Positions 1 through 9,675 of a stretch of 64,000 bases of DNA are shown piece after piece. Both the position numbers and the translations under genes were made by a program. The notes below the pieces were generated by a model. That model saw only the letters and a program-made list of their open reading frames with translations, searched no databases and was not told the origin of the DNA. The DNA comes from DASQFQ01 sp963811595 (GTDB lineage: Bacteria; Actinomycetota; Thermoleophilia; Solirubrobacterales; Solirubrobacteraceae): NCBI GenBank assembly GCA_963811595.1, contig CAWERW010000012.1, forward strand, positions 62,001-126,000, written 5' to 3'. The stretch's first letter is position 1, and each line of letters starts with the position of its first letter.

Positions 1-1768
<1,768 letters not shown>

Positions 1769-1918
1769 GGGTGGGGTCAGCTCCAGAAGTCGGCTTCAGG
1801 TGGGAGGGATATTGCCGGAGCCGAACAAACCGTGCGTGGGCAGACGAGAGTGACCCGAAACACCCGCCGCTGCGAAGGGGTGCCCCAAGGGCTGTAAACG
1901 AGGAAAGGGGCCCTTCTG

Positions 1919-2809
1919 ATGGATCGACGTACTCCCCGCACGCGCAGCGTGGTGCTTGCCACCGGCCTGCTGCTGCTCGGCATCGCGCCGTTCGGCGTCG
2001 CCGCCACCGGCGATGTGCTGCGCGAAGGCCAGCGCAACGGCACCGCCAACCGTGAGACCCAGATCATCTCCAACGCCGCCGAGCAGGGCCGCTCGACCGG
2101 GGGCTACGCGACGCGCCAGTCCAACCTGTCGCGCTCCGGCGGCGCCGCGATCTACGGCTGCCGCTCGACGGGCGCGACGCGCACGAACCCCTGCCTGCGC
2201 GCCAACAACCTCACCACCGGCTCGGCCTTCGAGTTCAACACCACCTCCGGCGAGTCGGCCGGCCGCATCACCGCGGGCTCGGGCGGCGATTCCAAGCGCC
2301 CGTTCACCACGAACGCGACCGGCGTGGCCACGGGCCTCAACGCCGACCGCGTCGACGGGCAGGACGCGTCGGCGATCGTGTCGTCGGCGCGCGCGAAGAC
2401 CGGTCTGGACGCCGACACGGTCGACGGCCAGGGCGCCGGCGAGCTGACGACGCGCTGGGCGCTCGTCAACGAGGGCGGCCAGATCGAGCAGCAGAGCGGC
2501 GGCTTCAGCACGGTCGACTGCTACCAGACCAACGCCAACTGCTACCTCGACGCCGGCGAGGACGTCCGCAACAACGGCATCCACGCCCAGATCGCGATCC
2601 AGAACAACGACACGATCTCGGACCCGAGCGTGCTCAGCGGCGAGACCGGCACCGCCCCGTGCGGCGCCACGTTCGTCACCTGCGCGCCGCCGAACACGGA
2701 GGACAACGAGGTGCTCGTCGTCGCGCCGCGGGCAAGCGACGGAGCCGCGTCGACCGCGGGGAACCGCTTCCGGTTCTACGTCTACGTGACCGGCTCGCAG
2801 GCCGGCTAG
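1919..2809 (+). CDS. Secreted protein of unknown function with VDG repeats
   Basis: A 296-residue exported protein. A signal peptide (VVLATGLLLLGIAPFGVAA) ends near residue 29. The middle carries two copies of a NADRVDGQDAS / DADTVDGQGAG motif (about residues 140-177), a pattern common in exported actinobacterial proteins of unknown role. The C-terminal half begins RWALVNEGGQI, contains four or more Cys and ends in a beta-rich VYVTGSQAG. The WAxVNxxGxI segment recurs in the collagen-like protein at 25697-26284, so the two probably share a C-terminal domain. A GAGGAAAGG stretch upstream of the ATG may be the ribosome site. No enzymatic motif is seen. It is divergent from the PEP carboxykinase gene. 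Confidence 0.8.
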   Translation: MDRRTPRTRSVVLATGLLLLGIAPFGVAATGDVLREGQRNGTANRETQIISNAAEQGRSTGGYATRQSNLSRSGGAAIYGCRSTGATRTNPCLRANNLTTGSAFEFNTTSGESAGRITAGSGGDSKRPFTTNATGVATGLNADRVDGQDASAIVSSARAKTGLDADTVDGQGAGELTTRWALVNEGGQIEQQSGGFSTVDCYQTNANCYLDAGEDVRNNGIHAQIAIQNNDTISDPSVLSGETGTAPCGATFVTCAPPNTEDNEVLVVAPRASDGAASTAGNRFRFYVYVTGSQAG

Positions 2810-3005
2810 CCAGCGGCCTCTGGAGGGGCGCCCTGCGGGGCGCCCTTCCTCGCCGCCGCCGCCCACGTCGATGTCGGTGTACGAGACGCCGGTGCCGCCA
2901 CGGTGGAAGGGCCGGATGCCCTTCAGCCGCAGCGCGAGGTAGAAGAACACGAACGAGAGCACCCCCCAGCTTCGCCCGCCAGCGCTCGCGCGCGCCGTCG
3001 CTCAC
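2806..3005 (-). pseudogene. Small hydrophobic protein gene, two apparent frameshifts
   Basis: The GTG at 3005 overlaps the stop of the MaoC gene as GTGA, the usual coupling in this window, which argues for a real gene. It reads MSDGARERWRAKLG, then a run of six G (2962-2967) breaks the frame. With one base removed it continues VLSFVFFYLALRLKG and TGVSYTDIDV, and removing one G at 2862-2864 leads to a TAG at 2806-2808. That TAG shares a CTAG with the stop of the convergent gene. The repaired product is about 65 residues with one hydrophobic segment. I do not recognise it. It is a cytoplasmic or membrane-associated companion of the hydratase, at best. Confidence 0.4.
2823..2849. terminator. GC-rich hairpin between convergent genes
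   Basis: GGCGCCC-TGCG-GGGCGCC forms a perfect 7-bp stem with a 4-base loop, extended by a G/A-C/T flank. It lies just after the stop of the 1919-2809 gene. There is no real T-tract, so termination strength is uncertain; the same bases may also encode the tail of the small gene on the other strand. Confidence 0.45.
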
Positions 3006-3544
3006 TCCACGTCGCCCTCCGCCTTGGTGGCGCCGGCCTCGCGGCGCGGGACGAGCACGAGGCGCTTGAACTCGGCCACGAGGACGCCGTCCTGGTTGAG
3101 CACGCGCGTGTGGACGCGCACGGTGCCGCGATCGGCCTTGGAGCGCGACTCCTTGACCTCGAGCACCTCGGACTCGCAGAACAGCGTGTCGCCGTGGAAC
3201 ACCGGCGCGGGGTGCTTGAGCTCCTCCGTGGCGAGGTTGGCGATCGCCTTGCCCGAGACGTCGGAGACGCTCATGCCGAGCGCCAGCGAGTAGACGAGCG
3301 GCCCCACGACGACGTTGCGGCCCTGCTGGCTCTGGCCCGCGTAGACGTCGTTGATGTGCAGCGGGTGGTGGTTCATGGTGATGAGGCAGAACAGGTGGTC
3401 GTCGGCCTCGGTGACCGTCTTGGCGGGCCAGTGCTTGTAGACGGCGCCGACCTCGAATTCCTCGAGGTAGCGCCCATAGGGATGGGCTCCGGTCGCCTCG
3501 CGGGCGGCCTGATCGGTTTCAACGGCAGTGGTCTCTGGGCTCAT
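3002..3544 (-). CDS. MaoC-family (hot-dog) acyl-CoA hydratase
   Basis: A 180-residue single hot-dog domain of the R-specific enoyl/mesaconyl-CoA hydratase group. The segment MNHHPLHINDVYAGQS (about residue 57 on) corresponds to the catalytic Asp/His hydratase loop, although the usual GDxNPxH Asp is not obvious. The rest (NVVVGPLVYSLALGMSVSD, HGDTLFCESEVLEVKESRSK) matches the long MaoC type found beside CitE/Mcl-like lyases. It probably hydrates a short branched or dicarboxylic enoyl-CoA such as mesaconyl-CoA. The malyl-CoA lyase-like gene lies 4 kb away on the other strand. A leaderless -10 precedes the ATG. Substrate is inferred; a leucine-degradation role is an alternative. Confidence 0.8.
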   Translation of the reverse strand: MSPETTAVETDQAAREATGAHPYGRYLEEFEVGAVYKHWPAKTVTEADDHLFCLITMNHHPLHINDVYAGQSQQGRNVVVGPLVYSLALGMSVSDVSGKAIANLATEELKHPAPVFHGDTLFCESEVLEVKESRSKADRGTVRVHTRVLNQDGVLVAEFKRLVLVPRREAGATKAEGDVE

Positions 3545-3558
3545 GGCCCGGCAGCCTA
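3545..3558 (-). promoter_or_regulatory. Leaderless -10 element of the MaoC gene
   Basis: TAGGCT (3553-3558) stands 8 bases before the ATG, so transcription would begin at or next to the start codon. No Shine-Dalgarno is present. Confidence 0.55.
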
Positions 3559-3623
3559 GATGGTCGATTTCGTGGCCGCGGGGCGCGTCGAGACGGGTGC
3601 GGGGGTCGCGGAATCGGCCATCT

Positions 3624-6600
3624 TCATGGCAGGCGCCGGGCCACCAAGGTCTGTCGCACGGCGCCTGCCCGCAGCGTCACCCGGTAGTCCCCGCGGCGCA
3701 GTCCGGCGGCCGGCAGCGACAGCCGGTGCGTGCGGTCGGGCGCGTAGCTGCGGGCGCGGAACGTCCGCACGGTGCGGGTTCCGCCGCGGGTGATCGCGAC
3801 CCGCACCGTGGCGCGGCGCGAGAGCCGGAACGCGATCCCGAGCCGGCGGCCCTGGCGGCCGCCGAAGACGGCGCTCGAGAGCTTGTAGGACGTCACGAGC
3901 CCGCACGAGCTGCGGCCGTAGAACGCCGGCCGCGGGCGGAAGCGCCCGTTGCGGCGCGAGAGCGTGATGCGGCGGACGTCGCGGCGCCCGGCGCCCTGCG
4001 GCATCCGGAAGCGCACGAAGTAGCCGCCGTCCGTCAGCCGCTTGGCGTTGCGCGCCCGGCCCTTCCAGGTGAACGCGCGGGTCTTGCGGGTGAAGCGCGC
4101 GACGAGCAGGTTGTCGATCACCCGCCGCCCCCGCGACTGCTGGAAGACGTCGACGTTGACCGGGGCGGAGACGCGGCGGCTGAAGCCGATCCGCAGCCCG
4201 CGGCCGCGCGGCCGCGCCGACACGGCGCGGAAGCCGGCGGTGCTCGCGCACGCCGTCGGGGCGGTCGGCGCCGCGGGCGCGGCCGGCGTCGCCGGCGGCG
4301 GCGTCGTCCCGCCGGGGCCCGGGCCCGGGTCGACCGGCCGCGGCTGCTCGGTGGTCGTGACCTCGGCCTGGCGCGAGAACACCTGCAGCTCCGCGGCGCG
4401 GACGTCCTGGTCGCGGCGCGGGGTCGCGGCGCTGCCGACCGTGCAGTCCGAGGCGGAGGCCGGATCCGCCTCCTGCTCGACCGGGTAGATCGGGCTGCCC
4501 GTGCACTGGTTGCTCAGCACCCGCAGGCGCACGTGCGTGGCCTGCGTGTCCGGCACGTCGAAGCCGCGCAGGATCATGTCCGGCGCCAGCGGCCGCGGCA
4601 CGCCGCCCGGGAAGGCGTCGGCCGGGCTCGTGTAGATCGAGTCGAAGTTGGCGTCGTCCCCGCAATCGGCGGCGCAGGTGAGGATCTCGAACTGCCGCAG
4701 CGCCGTGAAGCGGTTCTGCGCGCCGGGATCCGCCTGGTTGTCGCCGTCGTCCGTCGCGCGCAGGAGCGCGCTGGCCTGGACGCGCTCGACGAGCTGCTCG
4801 CCGCCGGCGAGGTCGACGGTGACCTCGGCGCCCTCGACGTCCGGCGCCCGCCCGACGACGGCCCAGTTCGTCTCCTCGGTGTCGTCGATCAGCAGCGCCT
4901 GGTTGACGCCCTCGCCCGTGATCGTGGCGCCACTGGAGGCCGAGGCGCGGTTGGCCGGCATCGTCACCGTGAGGTCGACGAGCTTGCCGGCGGCGATCGT
5001 GCGCGTGAACTTCTGCGCGCCGCGGCCGTCGGCGCGCGCGACGAACGAGTACTCGCCCGGCAGCAGCTCGACAGTGGAGCCGAGGCCGGTGCCGCCGTCG
5101 GTGTCCGCCACCGGCGTCACGTTCGCCTCGTACTCGCCGACGAACAGCTCGCCCTCGAGCGGGTTGCCGCTCTCGTCGACGGGCTTGAACGTCACCGCGC
5201 TCTCGTCCGTGCGCAGCGGCGACTCGAAGCTCGGCACCGGATCCGGGTTGTCGGTGCCGCCGAAGTCGGCGCCGTCGTCATCCGGGGTCGGGTCGGGCGA
5301 GGCCGCCTTCTCGCCGAAGCCGCGGCGCGCGAACGCGGTCCACAGCTCGGCCTGGTTGGCGCCGCCGAAGCGCAGCCGATCGGCGGCGAGGTAGGCGTCG
5401 CGAGAGTCGAGCATCGAGACCTCGGGCGCCATCAGCAGGTAGGCGTCGAAGACGATCTGCATCCAGCGCCGGTTGCCCGGGCACTGGTCGGCGGCCCGCT
5501 CGCCGCGGGCGCAGGCGAGCTGATCGGCGGCCGTCCCGGCGCCGTGCTTGGCCACGAGCGCCTGGCGGATGTCGTAGTTCGCCGCGCTCCAGATCTCACC
5601 GTCGTCGTGCGGGCTGCCGTTGCCGCTGCCGTCGTAGCCCTGCACGTCGGAGTAGTTGAGCGGCGAGTCGTTCATCCCGTAGTTGCGGATGCCCTTCTGC
5701 TTGGAGCCGGTGACGTAGGCGCCGACCGCGAACGGGTTCTCGTCGTCGGACGGCGCGTAGCCGTGCTCCATCAGGTACTCGACCGCGGTCAGGTCGGAGT
5801 AGGACTCGCCCATCGCGCGCGCCTGGCCGTCGGCGTTGGAGGTCAGGCCCTCCTCGGGCCCGCCGACCATGCGGTTGGAGATCGCGTGCGTGTACTCGTG
5901 GCCGATCACCGACATGTCGAAGTCGCCGTCCACGCACGGCGGGTAGAACGCGCCCGCCACCGGCTGCCACAGGTACATGTTCGTGATCGGCGCGACGCCG
6001 TCCTGGAGCGTGATCTGGTTCGCGTTGTCGCGGCCCGTGTAGCTCGGGAAGGCGCCGGTCAGCGCGCCGGCCTGGGCGTTGCCGAACTCAGGATCGCCCT
6101 CGGCGCCGCCCTTGCCGAAGTTGCGGACCTGCATGTTGAAGTTCTCCTCCGTGAACCCCAGGTCGTAGGCCCAGTCGTGCATGTTGTTGTGGTTGGCGAA
6201 CAGGGAGATGATCGCCGCGTTGATGTCGTTGGCCTCGGTGCCTCCGAAGGTGTTCGGACCCGTGGCGGCGGGCGGTGGGCTGACGAAGTTCGACGGGTTG
6301 CAGTCGCTCGTCTGCCAGGCGTTCGTGAACGGCGAGAGGTAGTCGCGGGTGGGGCTGGTCGGCTTCGCCCGGCCGAGGTCGGGTGTGAGCGGGCTCAGCG
6401 ACGACAGCCCGGTGTCGGCGTTGTTGCTGTTGGTGGTCCCCGTCGGCGTCGGGATCGGCCCGATCATGTCCCACGCCTGCGGCGTCGCCTCCTCGGAGCG
6501 GCGCTGGTCGAACGTGCAGGGGACCGCGGGGGCGCTGCCGGACGGGAAGCAGCCGATGATCCGGCGGTCGGCGCCCGAGCCGTCGAGCGGCGGGTTGTTC

Positions 6601-7409
6601 GTGAAGTACTGCCAGTTCGGCTGGTCCGCGGCGGAGTCGAGCCGGTCGACGCGGCGCAGCACGGCGCCGGTCTCGGCGTCGACGAGCATCGTCCAGGCGC
6701 TCGGCACGCGCCCGTTGTCGACGACGTTGGCCTCGAACGCGCGGCGGAAGCCGTCGCCGGTGGCGACCGCGACCTCGCGGACCTGCTGGAGCGGCTCGAG
6801 GCCGCCCACGCGCAGCTGGCCGAAGCCGGCGCGCGCGCCGCGCACGGACACGGCGCCGGCGTCGACGCCGGCGCTGCGGGCGGCGGCCCGCCAGGCGTCC
6901 TGGCCGCTCAGGCGGCGGGTGCCCTCGAGCGCGCCGCGCCCGCCCAACGTCGAGGACGCGTAGCCCACCCGGCCGTCGACGAGGCTGACGGCCAGCGTGC
7001 CGCCCGCCAGCGGCAGCCCGCCGACCTCGCGGCGGAAGCGCACGACGTGGGCGTCCGAGCCCGTGAGGCGGGCGTCGTTGACCAGCTTCAGGCCGGACAC
7101 GTCGCCGAACAGCGCGGTGTTGCGGCGCAGGAACTCGCGCGCGGCGGCCTCCGGTGTGCCCTCGAGGCCCTCCGCGAGCCAGCCGTCGGCCTTGTAGACG
7201 CTGCGCGGGGCGCCGAAGCGGCCCCAGCTCACGCGGGCGCCGAGCCGCTCGGCGGCGGCGCGCTGGGCGGCCGTGGGCGCGGCAGACCCGCGCCGGTCGA
7301 ACGCGTCGCGCGTCCTCGAGTCGTCGTGGATCGTCCCGACCGCGAACGCGTCGACGGGCGCCATCAGCGCAGCTCCGACCGCCAGCACCGCCACCGTCAA
7401 CTTCCTCAT
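3624..7409 (-). CDS. Large secreted M36 (fungalysin-like) metallopeptidase with C-terminal accessory domains
   Basis: A 1261-residue exported zinc endopeptidase. A signal peptide (VAVLAVGAALMAPVDAFA) is followed by a fungalysin/thermolysin-type propeptide (about 30-250). The catalytic domain has HEYTH near residue 500 and the third-ligand motif GESYSD about 33 residues later, as in family M36. Then come a PEGA/carboxypeptidase-regulatory-like beta domain (about 720-810), a discoidin-like (F5/8) domain (about 820-1020), a Pro-rich linker (GPGPGGTTPPPATPAAPAAP) and two Arg-rich beta-sandwich modules to the end. It should be autoprocessed outside the cell and degrade protein for nutrition. It is far longer than typical M36 enzymes because of the tail. 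Confidence 0.9.
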   Translation of the reverse strand: MRKLTVAVLAVGAALMAPVDAFAVGTIHDDSRTRDAFDRRGSAAPTAAQRAAAERLGARVSWGRFGAPRSVYKADGWLAEGLEGTPEAAAREFLRRNTALFGDVSGLKLVNDARLTGSDAHVVRFRREVGGLPLAGGTLAVSLVDGRVGYASSTLGGRGALEGTRRLSGQDAWRAAARSAGVDAGAVSVRGARAGFGQLRVGGLEPLQQVREVAVATGDGFRRAFEANVVDNGRVPSAWTMLVDAETGAVLRRVDRLDSAADQPNWQYFTNNPPLDGSGADRRIIGCFPSGSAPAVPCTFDQRRSEEATPQAWDMIGPIPTPTGTTNSNNADTGLSSLSPLTPDLGRAKPTSPTRDYLSPFTNAWQTSDCNPSNFVSPPPAATGPNTFGGTEANDINAAIISLFANHNNMHDWAYDLGFTEENFNMQVRNFGKGGAEGDPEFGNAQAGALTGAFPSYTGRDNANQITLQDGVAPITNMYLWQPVAGAFYPPCVDGDFDMSVIGHEYTHAISNRMVGGPEEGLTSNADGQARAMGESYSDLTAVEYLMEHGYAPSDDENPFAVGAYVTGSKQKGIRNYGMNDSPLNYSDVQGYDGSGNGSPHDDGEIWSAANYDIRQALVAKHGAGTAADQLACARGERAADQCPGNRRWMQIVFDAYLLMAPEVSMLDSRDAYLAADRLRFGGANQAELWTAFARRGFGEKAASPDPTPDDDGADFGGTDNPDPVPSFESPLRTDESAVTFKPVDESGNPLEGELFVGEYEANVTPVADTDGGTGLGSTVELLPGEYSFVARADGRGAQKFTRTIAAGKLVDLTVTMPANRASASSGATITGEGVNQALLIDDTEETNWAVVGRAPDVEGAEVTVDLAGGEQLVERVQASALLRATDDGDNQADPGAQNRFTALRQFEILTCAADCGDDANFDSIYTSPADAFPGGVPRPLAPDMILRGFDVPDTQATHVRLRVLSNQCTGSPIYPVEQEADPASASDCTVGSAATPRRDQDVRAAELQVFSRQAEVTTTEQPRPVDPGPGPGGTTPPPATPAAPAAPTAPTACASTAGFRAVSARPRGRGLRIGFSRRVSAPVNVDVFQQSRGRRVIDNLLVARFTRKTRAFTWKGRARNAKRLTDGGYFVRFRMPQGAGRRDVRRITLSRRNGRFRPRPAFYGRSSCGLVTSYKLSSAVFGGRQGRRLGIAFRLSRRATVRVAITRGGTRTVRTFRARSYAPDRTHRLSLPAAGLRRGDYRVTLRAGAVRQTLVARRLP

Positions 7410-7508
7410 GCCCCTGCGCCCCTTCGCTCGACCGACCCTGCGCGAGGAGGTTAGACCGGGTTTCTGACCGCTGCGCCGGTTCGGGCGCCGCTAGATTCCG
7501 AAGCACCT

Positions 7509-8576
7509 ATGCGCAATCCACGTGACTTCGCCAAGCCCCTCGCCGTCGGCGCTCCCGATCCGCTGCTCGAGATCCCCGTGACCCCGTCGCGGATGATCCA
7601 CTTCTTCGACCCCAGCAACGAGAAGATCGTCGGCAAGCTGCCCGACCTCGCCACCAAGTCGGACATCCTCCTCGGCAACCTCGAGGACGCGATCGCGGTC
7701 GAGAACAAGGAGGCGGCGCGCGCGGGCCTCGTCCGCGTCGGCCGCGAGGTCGACCTCGGCGAGACGGCGCTCTGGACGCGCGTGAACTCGCTCGAGAGCC
7801 CGTGGGTGCTCGACGACATCACGACGCTCGTGACCGAGATCGGCGACCGCCTGTCCGTGATCATGGTCCCGAAGGTCGAGGGGCCGTGGGACATCCACTA
7901 CGTCGACCGCCTGCTCGCCCAGCTCGAGGCGCGCGCCGGCCTGGAGCGCCCGATCCTCGTGCACGCGATCCTCGAGACGGCGCTCGGCGTCACCAACCTC
8001 GAGGAGATCGCCCAGGCCAGCCCGCGCATGCAGGGGATGAGCTTCGGCCCGGCCGACCTGGCGGCCTCGCGGCGGATGAAGACGACCCGCGTCGGCGGCG
8101 GCCACCCCGGCTACCGCGTGCTCTCCGACCCCGATCCGGCGGATCCCGAGGCGCCGCGGCCGAGCGCTCAGCAGGACCTCTGGCACTACTCGATCGGGCG
8201 CATGGTCGACGCCTGCGCCGCGACCGGGATCCTGCCCTTCTACGGGCCGTTCGGCGACATCCGCGACCTCGCCGGCTGCGAGGCCCAGTTCCGCGCCGCG
8301 TTCCTCATGGGCTGCGTCGGCGCGTGGTCGCTGCACCCGGCCCAGATCGACGTCGCCAAGAAGGTCTTCTCCCCCGACCCGGACGAGGTCATCTTCGCCC
8401 GCAAGGTCATCGAGGCGATCCCCGACGGGCGCGGCGTCCACATGATCGACGGCAAGATGCAGGATGACGCGACCTGGAAGCAGTGCCGGGTCATGGTCGA
8501 CCTCGCGGAGATGCTCGCGGCGAAGGACCCGGAGCTGGCCGATGCGTATGGGCTGGAATCCCGGGTAACCGCTTGA
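7509..8576 (+). CDS. mcl: HpcH/HpaI-family lyase, malyl-CoA / beta-methylmalyl-CoA lyase-like
   Basis: A 355-residue CitE/HpcH TIM-barrel lyase. The length and the extension after the barrel fit L-malyl-CoA/(3S)-beta-methylmalyl-CoA lyase (Mcl) rather than the shorter CitE. Visible motifs are the acidic GNLEDAI loop, HAILETALGV with the metal-ligand Glu, FGPADLAAS, and GAWSLHPAQID near the C terminus. The reaction is reversible cleavage of malyl-CoA to acetyl-CoA and glyoxylate, or methylmalyl-CoA to propionyl-CoA and glyoxylate, with Mg2+. The neighbouring MaoC hydratase and the CoA ligase subunits support this. A TAGATT box lies 11 bases upstream of the ATG. A CitE-like function on another 3-hydroxyacyl-CoA is the alternative. 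Confidence 0.8.
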   Translation: MRNPRDFAKPLAVGAPDPLLEIPVTPSRMIHFFDPSNEKIVGKLPDLATKSDILLGNLEDAIAVENKEAARAGLVRVGREVDLGETALWTRVNSLESPWVLDDITTLVTEIGDRLSVIMVPKVEGPWDIHYVDRLLAQLEARAGLERPILVHAILETALGVTNLEEIAQASPRMQGMSFGPADLAASRRMKTTRVGGGHPGYRVLSDPDPADPEAPRPSAQQDLWHYSIGRMVDACAATGILPFYGPFGDIRDLAGCEAQFRAAFLMGCVGAWSLHPAQIDVAKKVFSPDPDEVIFARKVIEAIPDGRGVHMIDGKMQDDATWKQCRVMVDLAEMLAAKDPELADAYGLESRVTA

Positions 8577-8578
8577 GC

Positions 8579-8950
8579 ATGTCGCTCCACGTCGCCTCGC
8601 CGGAGCTCGCCTCGGCCCGCCGCCTGGGCGAGCGAGCCTGCGTGGTCGACGCCGGCGGCTCGTTCACCGCCGCCCGCGAGGTCGACGACCTGGCGGCGCA
8701 CGCGGCGGTCGGCGGCGCGCGCGAGTTCGTCTTCGACCTCGGCGGCGTGCGCCGCTACGAGACGGAGGCGCTCGTCGAGCTGTCCGCGCTGTGCCGGCGG
8801 CTCGTCTCTTACGGCTGCGAGGTCATCGTCGCCGCCCACGACCCCGGGGTCGTCCTCGAGCTGCGGCGGCTCTCACACGGCGACGGCTGGGCGATCGCGC
8901 CGACGCTCAACTCGGCGCTCTCCGACCTGCTCTCGCGGCCGGTCGCCTAG
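8579..8950 (+). CDS. STAS-domain protein (anti-sigma antagonist-like)
   Basis: A 123-residue protein with the alternating strand/helix pattern of STAS domains: VFDLGGVRRYETEALVELSALCRRLVSYGCEVIVAA corresponds to the conserved core. The phosphorylatable Ser/Thr of SpoIIAA, normally just after the Asp-Leu strand, is not clear here (YETEA), so switching by a kinase is doubtful. ATG 8579 is chosen; a TTG at 8573 would overlap the stop of the lyase gene as TTGA. It may be co-transcribed with that gene. Its target sigma pathway is not visible in the window. Confidence 0.65.
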   Translation: MSLHVASPELASARRLGERACVVDAGGSFTAAREVDDLAAHAAVGGAREFVFDLGGVRRYETEALVELSALCRRLVSYGCEVIVAAHDPGVVLELRRLSHGDGWAIAPTLNSALSDLLSRPVA

Positions 8951-9630
8951 AACTTGTAGCGCTTTTTAGGGCAGCCGAGCTTCGGGTTGCCCATGCCCGC
9001 GTTGTACGGGAAGCAGCTCGCGTAGCGGAAGCGCCCGCCCCAGGCGCGCGGGATCCGCACGAGCGCGGTCGAGCGGAAGCGTCCCTTGCGGATCTTGCCG
9101 CCGCGGCGAACGGGCCGCGTCTTGGCGCGCGCAGCCAACGGCGCCCGCGGCCGGCCCGCCCGGCCGACGTAGAACAGCGTCGGCGCGGTGAGCTTGACGT
9201 TCGTGGGCGTGCGGTAGGTCTGCACGACCCGGATGACGTTGCGGCGCACGAGGCTGAAGCTCAGGTTCGTGCGGGGGAAGACGTAGATCGGCTCGACCGC
9301 GCTGCGATCCCCGAACTCGGGCGCGAAGACGCGCACCTGGTGGTTGCGGGGGAACTCCTGCTCGAAGGCGAAGCGGCCGTCGAGGCCGGTGAGCGCCTGC
9401 GCGACGGACCGGAACTGGCGGCCGCGGTAGGGGTAGGAGCGGATCTCGAGCTCGACCTGGCGGCCCACGAGGGGCGCGCCGTACGGGCCGGTGAGCTTGC
9501 CGGTGACGGCGTGGGCCTCACCGAAGTCGAGGCCCTCCTTGGGGGACACCTGGATGTCCACGACCGCCGCCGAGGCGGCCGCCGGAGCGATGGCGAGAGC
9601 GAGGAGCGAGATGAGGAGAGCGCGGAGCAC
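8947..9630 (-). CDS. Secreted protein with Ig-like beta domain, unknown function
   Basis: A 227-residue exported protein. It starts at GTG 9630 because a TAGGCT box lies exactly 7 bases upstream and the signal peptide (LRALLISLLALAIAPAAASA) begins immediately. A beta-sandwich of the macroglobulin/carboxypeptidase-regulatory type follows (GKLTGPYGAPLVGRQVELEI ... TGLDGRFAFEQEF, about 45-110). The tail is basic and ends RYASCFPYNAGMGNPKLGC. Two or three Cys in the tail may form a disulfide. It is convergent with the STAS gene, their TAG stops sharing one CTAG. Basic tails of this sort recur in other exported proteins here. Not an enzyme as far as can be seen. Confidence 0.75.
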   Translation of the reverse strand: MLRALLISLLALAIAPAAASAAVVDIQVSPKEGLDFGEAHAVTGKLTGPYGAPLVGRQVELEIRSYPYRGRQFRSVAQALTGLDGRFAFEQEFPRNHQVRVFAPEFGDRSAVEPIYVFPRTNLSFSLVRRNVIRVVQTYRTPTNVKLTAPTLFYVGRAGRPRAPLAARAKTRPVRRGGKIRKGRFRSTALVRIPRAWGGRFRYASCFPYNAGMGNPKLGCPKKRYKF

Positions 9631-9643
9631 GGCGGGCAGCCTA
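9631..9643 (-). promoter_or_regulatory. Leaderless -10 element (TAGGCT-N7-GTG)
   Basis: TAGGCT (9638-9643) stands 7 bases before the GTG start; this decides the start and there is no ribosome-binding site. Confidence 0.55.
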
Positions 9644-9675
9644 GAGGCACCACGTCCGCTACGGTTCCGCGCCGC

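Noticed and set aside
3528..7454. A 1308-codon open frame on the plus strand
   Set aside because: It is antisense to the M36 metallopeptidase; the product is Arg/Ala/Val-rich noise typical of the mirror frame of high-GC genes, with no domain.
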